From Gemmatimonadales bacterium UBA2975 (GTDB taxonomy: Bacteria; Gemmatimonadota; Gemmatimonadetes; Longimicrobiales; Gaopeijiaceae): a stretch of 45,638 bases of DNA. Below are positions 42,992 through 45,638 of this stretch, piece after piece (position 1 is the first letter of the stretch; every line of letters starts with the position of its first letter). The stretch is from NCBI GenBank assembly GCA_002348265.1, contig DEAT01000074.1:28133-73770 (forward strand), written 5' to 3'. The notes below the pieces were generated by a model. The model worked only from the letters and a program-made list of their open reading frames with translations, was not told where the DNA came from and made no database searches. The translations under genes were made by a program, and so were the position numbers.

Positions 42992-43930
42992 ATGCGACGA
43001 GACTTTACCATAATCATTCCGGCCTACAATGAAGCGCTGGTCGTTCCCGATCTGGTAAGAGAGCTACGTGCTGCCTTTCTGAAATATGGGCTCGATGGCG
43101 AGGTTCTGTTGGTTGACGATGGTTCGACAGACGGGACTGCGGGTCTAGCTGAGAAAGAGGCCGCGGACTGGGAAAGATTCGAAGTCGTGCGACACAGAGT
43201 GAATCGAGGTAAGACCGAGGCGATACTTACAGCGGCGGAGCATGCTTCCGAAGGTCTCCTGATTCTCTTCGACGCGGATCTGCAGTATTCACCGGAAGAG
43301 ATCCCTCGCTTCCTCGAGTGTTTAGACGATGGTTGGGATATCGTGACGGGACGAAAAACAGGTCCTTATGAAAAAAAGGCGGTTTCGACGGTTTACAATC
43401 GGCTCTCTCGTCTAGTTTTTGATCTGCCTGTATCGGACCTTAACTCAATGAAGGCATTTCGGGCTGAGGTCCTCGAAGGACTTCAGCTTCGGCATGATTG
43501 GCATCGCTTTTTTGTGGCGCTCGCGCATGCGCAGGGTGCGACCGTTACTGAGATCGATATCGACCTTCATCCTAGAAGAGCTGGGGAAGCGAAGTACGGT
43601 GGACGGCGAAGGGTTTTGGTGGGACTGCTTGACCTCGTGTCGGTCTGGTTTCTGCTGATCTTTTCCCGTAAACCGCTTCTTCTCTTTGGTGGCACCGGGC
43701 TAGTCCTCGCCTCGTTCGGTCTGTTCGTAGGTGCCGTTACGGTGTACCTGCGTTTTCTCCATCCGATGTTCGGTTTCGATGCTTATATCCCGCCTATGGG
43801 GTATCGCCCTCTGCTCTACCTCGTCATGCTGCTCGCTACTTTGGGTTTCCTCCTCTTCGGCTTCGGTTTGGTCTCTGAGCAAGTGGCACAAGTTCGGCAT
43901 GAGCTTGAAGCTTCTAGAAGACGGGATTGA
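42992..43930 (+). CDS. GT2 glycosyltransferase, polyprenyl-phosphate sugar synthase type
   Basis: Probably transfers a sugar from a nucleotide donor to polyprenyl phosphate on the cytoplasmic face. The GT-A domain has FTIIIPAYNEALVV, LLVDDGSTDGT, NRGKTEAILTA and the metal-binding FDADLQYSPEEIP. SDLNSMKAFRAEVL and HRFFVALAHAQG follow. Two C-terminal hydrophobic segments (about 215-250 and 270-295) resemble the DPM1/ArnC/GtrB group. I chose the ATG at 42992 with GGAG 8 bases upstream; a TTG at 42971 overlaps the rpoN stop as TTGA and is possible. Donor sugar is not known. Its stop shares a base with the wecB start. Confidence 0.88.
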   Translation: MRRDFTIIIPAYNEALVVPDLVRELRAAFLKYGLDGEVLLVDDGSTDGTAGLAEKEAADWERFEVVRHRVNRGKTEAILTAAEHASEGLLILFDADLQYSPEEIPRFLECLDDGWDIVTGRKTGPYEKKAVSTVYNRLSRLVFDLPVSDLNSMKAFRAEVLEGLQLRHDWHRFFVALAHAQGATVTEIDIDLHPRRAGEAKYGGRRRVLVGLLDLVSVWFLLIFSRKPLLLFGGTGLVLASFGLFVGAVTVYLRFLHPMFGFDAYIPPMGYRPLLYLVMLLATLGFLLFGFGLVSEQVAQVRHELEASRRRD

Positions 43931-45105
43931 TGACTCTTCCTGAGAGCCGCGTTCTTTTGGTGGTGGGAACCCGGCCCGAGGTCATAAAGATGGCCCCGGT
44001 TCTGGAAGCCTTACGTGAGAGATGCCCGGCGCTGGAGACACGATCGGTGTTCACTGGTCAGCATACTACACTAGTGAAAAGCGTCGCAGCAGCGTTTGAT
44101 TTTTCTCCAGATTACGATCTAGCGATCATGAGAGAGGATCAGACCATCTATGACGTGGTTACTAGTGCGTCGAAAGGTGTGGCAGACATCATTCGAGATT
44201 ACCGCCCGAACCTTTTGCTCGTTCAGGGTGACACCGCGACAGTGTTTGCGGCGGCACTCGCAGGCTATCTCGAGCAGGTCCCGCTGGGGCATGTAGAGGC
44301 TGGACTTCGAACCAACGACAAGTTCTCTCCATGGCCAGAGGAGGGTTTTCGTAGACTGACCGACGCAATCACGGATCTCTACTTTGCTCCCACAGCTCGT
44401 GCTGGGGGGCTCTTGCAATCGGAGCATGTCCCCGCGGAGAAGGTGTATGTTACAGGTAACACAGTTGTTGATGCGCTGACCTATGTCGCTGAGCAAGATT
44501 TACCTATTAAGAACCCTACCGTACGAGGGTTCTTGGAGTCCTTATCAGAAGATCACCAAGGGATCCTCGTGACAGCCCATAGAAGGGAATCGTTTGGCGA
44601 GCCACTCGATCGAGTCTTTAGCGCTATACGAAGGTTGGTTGAAGAGCATCCGACTGCGCATGTGATCTTTCCGGTACATCCAAACCCCAATGTTTACGGA
44701 CCCGCTCACCAGGCACTTGGATCCGTCGATCGCGTGTTGCTTACAGATCCCTTGGACTATGTCGATACGATCGGCGTTATGCAGAGAGTGAGATTGATTT
44801 TGACAGACTCGGGTGGGATCCAAGAAGAGGCACCTGCCTTCGGAGTGCCGGTATTGGTGATGCGCGACGTCACCGAGCGCCCCGAGGGCATCGAGGCAGG
44901 TGTAGCTCAACTTGTGGGTACTGAGATTGGCCGGATCTCTGATGCCGTGACGAAAACGCTCTCAGGGCCCCGTCTGAAGATTAGCCCGAACCCCTACGGT
45001 GACGGACAGGCTGGTGTGCGAATCGCCGACATAGTTCATTCGTTTCTGACGGGCGCACCCCGCTCTACTAAAGACTGGGTCGGCGGTGATCCGATCCGAC
45101 CTTAG
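43930..45105 (+). CDS. wecB: UDP-N-acetylglucosamine 2-epimerase (non-hydrolysing)
   Basis: Interconverts UDP-GlcNAc and UDP-ManNAc for surface polysaccharides. The 391 residues show VVGTRPEVIKMAPVL, VQGDTATVFAAALAG, HVEAGLRTND, TAHRRESFGEPLDRV and LTDSGGIQEEAPAFGVPVL, all diagnostic of WecB/MnaA. The ATG shares one base with the preceding stop (TGATG). The neighbours, a GT2 and a GT4 enzyme, support a role in glycan assembly, not in sialic acid degradation. Confidence 0.94.
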   Translation: MTLPESRVLLVVGTRPEVIKMAPVLEALRERCPALETRSVFTGQHTTLVKSVAAAFDFSPDYDLAIMREDQTIYDVVTSASKGVADIIRDYRPNLLLVQGDTATVFAAALAGYLEQVPLGHVEAGLRTNDKFSPWPEEGFRRLTDAITDLYFAPTARAGGLLQSEHVPAEKVYVTGNTVVDALTYVAEQDLPIKNPTVRGFLESLSEDHQGILVTAHRRESFGEPLDRVFSAIRRLVEEHPTAHVIFPVHPNPNVYGPAHQALGSVDRVLLTDPLDYVDTIGVMQRVRLILTDSGGIQEEAPAFGVPVLVMRDVTERPEGIEAGVAQLVGTEIGRISDAVTKTLSGPRLKISPNPYGDGQAGVRIADIVHSFLTGAPRSTKDWVGGDPIRP

Positions 45106-45120
45106 ATCGGCTATGGGTCT

Positions 45121-45638
45121 ATGAACATCCTAATGCACTGCGTCTACTATCCCCCTGAAATCGGCGGACTGGAGAGCCATGTGCATCACCTATGTCGCGC
45201 TCTGGTTGAGCATGGCCACAAAGTGGATGTGATTACATCGCGATCGATGGCGGGCACGCCACGTTTTGAAGTCATGGATGGCGTGGAAGTGCATCGTACT
45301 TGGTTTCCGGGGAAGAACGCCCTAGGGTGGCTTGCGCACGCGGCTGGGTCACTTCCGTCTTCAATGACATTGGCCCGGGATGCGGATATCCTTCATGCGC
45401 AAGCATTTCAGTCTATCCCTCCACTTCTGGCAGCTAGGGCACGCGTCGGAGTTCCGCTCGTGTCAACATGGCACACCTCTCACTTTCTAAGGCTCGCTGA
45501 AAATCCAATCACGGGCTATCTACTGGGAAGACTAGTCCAAGCAAGTGACGCCAATCTTGCGGCCAGTGCTGAAATTGCGAGCACGGCAGAGCGACTAGCG
45601 CCCAGAAGCCGAGTCAGAGCGGTCACTAACGGTGTAGA
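45121..45638 (+). CDS. GT4 family glycosyltransferase, N-terminal part (truncated by window edge)
   Basis: GT-B type glycosyltransferase of which 172 residues are present and no stop is reached. The start reads MNILMHCVYYPPEIGGLESH, the typical GT4 N-terminus with its Gly-Gly-Leu-Glu loop. DILHAQAFQSIPPLLAARA, VSTWHTSHF and a final RVRAVTNGV, where the donor-binding domain would begin, are also family features. It follows wecB by 15 bases and is likely co-transcribed. Acceptor and donor sugars cannot be inferred. Confidence 0.9.
   Translation, partial: MNILMHCVYYPPEIGGLESHVHHLCRALVEHGHKVDVITSRSMAGTPRFEVMDGVEVHRTWFPGKNALGWLAHAAGSLPSSMTLARDADILHAQAFQSIPPLLAARARVGVPLVSTWHTSHFLRLAENPITGYLLGRLVQASDANLAASAEIASTAERLAPRSRVRAVTNGV

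Noticed and set aside
1..45638. CRISPR arrays, insertion sequences, phage or defence genes
   Set aside because: No regularly spaced direct repeats, transposase or defence motifs were seen; the one recombinase has Xer spacing and housekeeping neighbours.

Overview
This window is a dense, almost entirely plus-strand stretch of a Gram-negative chromosome with moderate G+C content (mid-50s percent, judged by eye). It holds 44 coding regions, counting one incomplete gene at each edge. I see no RNA genes, insertion sequences, phage genes or CRISPR arrays. The Kdo synthesis genes, the Lpt lipopolysaccharide export genes and the zinc-ribbon L32 show a diderm, LPS-making bacterium. The full 14-gene Complex I operon with the E/F/G NADH-input module, and succinate-CoA ligase, point to respiratory, TCA-cycle metabolism. 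The gene order, the deltaproteobacterium/Acidobacteria-like NuoB, the UPF0182 protein and the large OstA-type LptA would fit Gemmatimonadota or a neighbouring phylum. That placement is inference and was not tested by any search.

Layout. (1) Positions 1-614, minus strand: dCTP deaminase (dcd) and perhaps the first codons of a following gene. (2) 866-15407: nuoABCDEFGHIJKLMN, a tightly overlapping operon behind a sigma-70-like promoter candidate (785-814) and a perfect 12-bp palindrome (752-763). (3) 15503-19743: a phosphomannomutase/phosphoglucomutase and a large membrane protein of the UPF0182 family. (4) 19848-22356: sucC, sucD, ndk. (5) 22431-28969: the fatty-acid block DUF177-rpmF-plsX-fabH-fabD-fabG-acpP-fabF-ispF. 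(6) 29080-30605: a DedA-family protein translationally coupled to a XerC/XerD-type recombinase. (7) 30634-32235, minus strand: an exported S41 protease. (8) 32431-34239: glutamine-dependent NAD synthetase. (9) 34354-45638: an envelope block, kdsB-pyrG-kdsA-kdsC-lptC-lptA-lptB-rpoN followed by a GT2 glycosyltransferase, wecB and a GT4 glycosyltransferase cut by the window edge.

How it works together. Complex I and SucCD serve energy metabolism. NadE supplies NAD, the carrier that Complex I reoxidises. PlsX and the Fab enzymes supply acyl chains for phospholipid and lipid A. PyrG makes CTP, which KdsB uses to activate Kdo made by KdsA and KdsC. LptB, LptC and LptA carry finished LPS outward. 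The closing glycosyltransferase/epimerase genes look like the start of a surface-polysaccharide locus.

I did not find a previously undescribed system. The window is mostly core metabolism. The points most worth a second look are the compact NuoG with a shifted N7-like cysteine motif, the unusually long multi-repeat LptA-like protein beside a lipoprotein-type LptC, the UPF0182 protein of unknown function, and the position of rpoN between lptB and glycosyltransferase genes.
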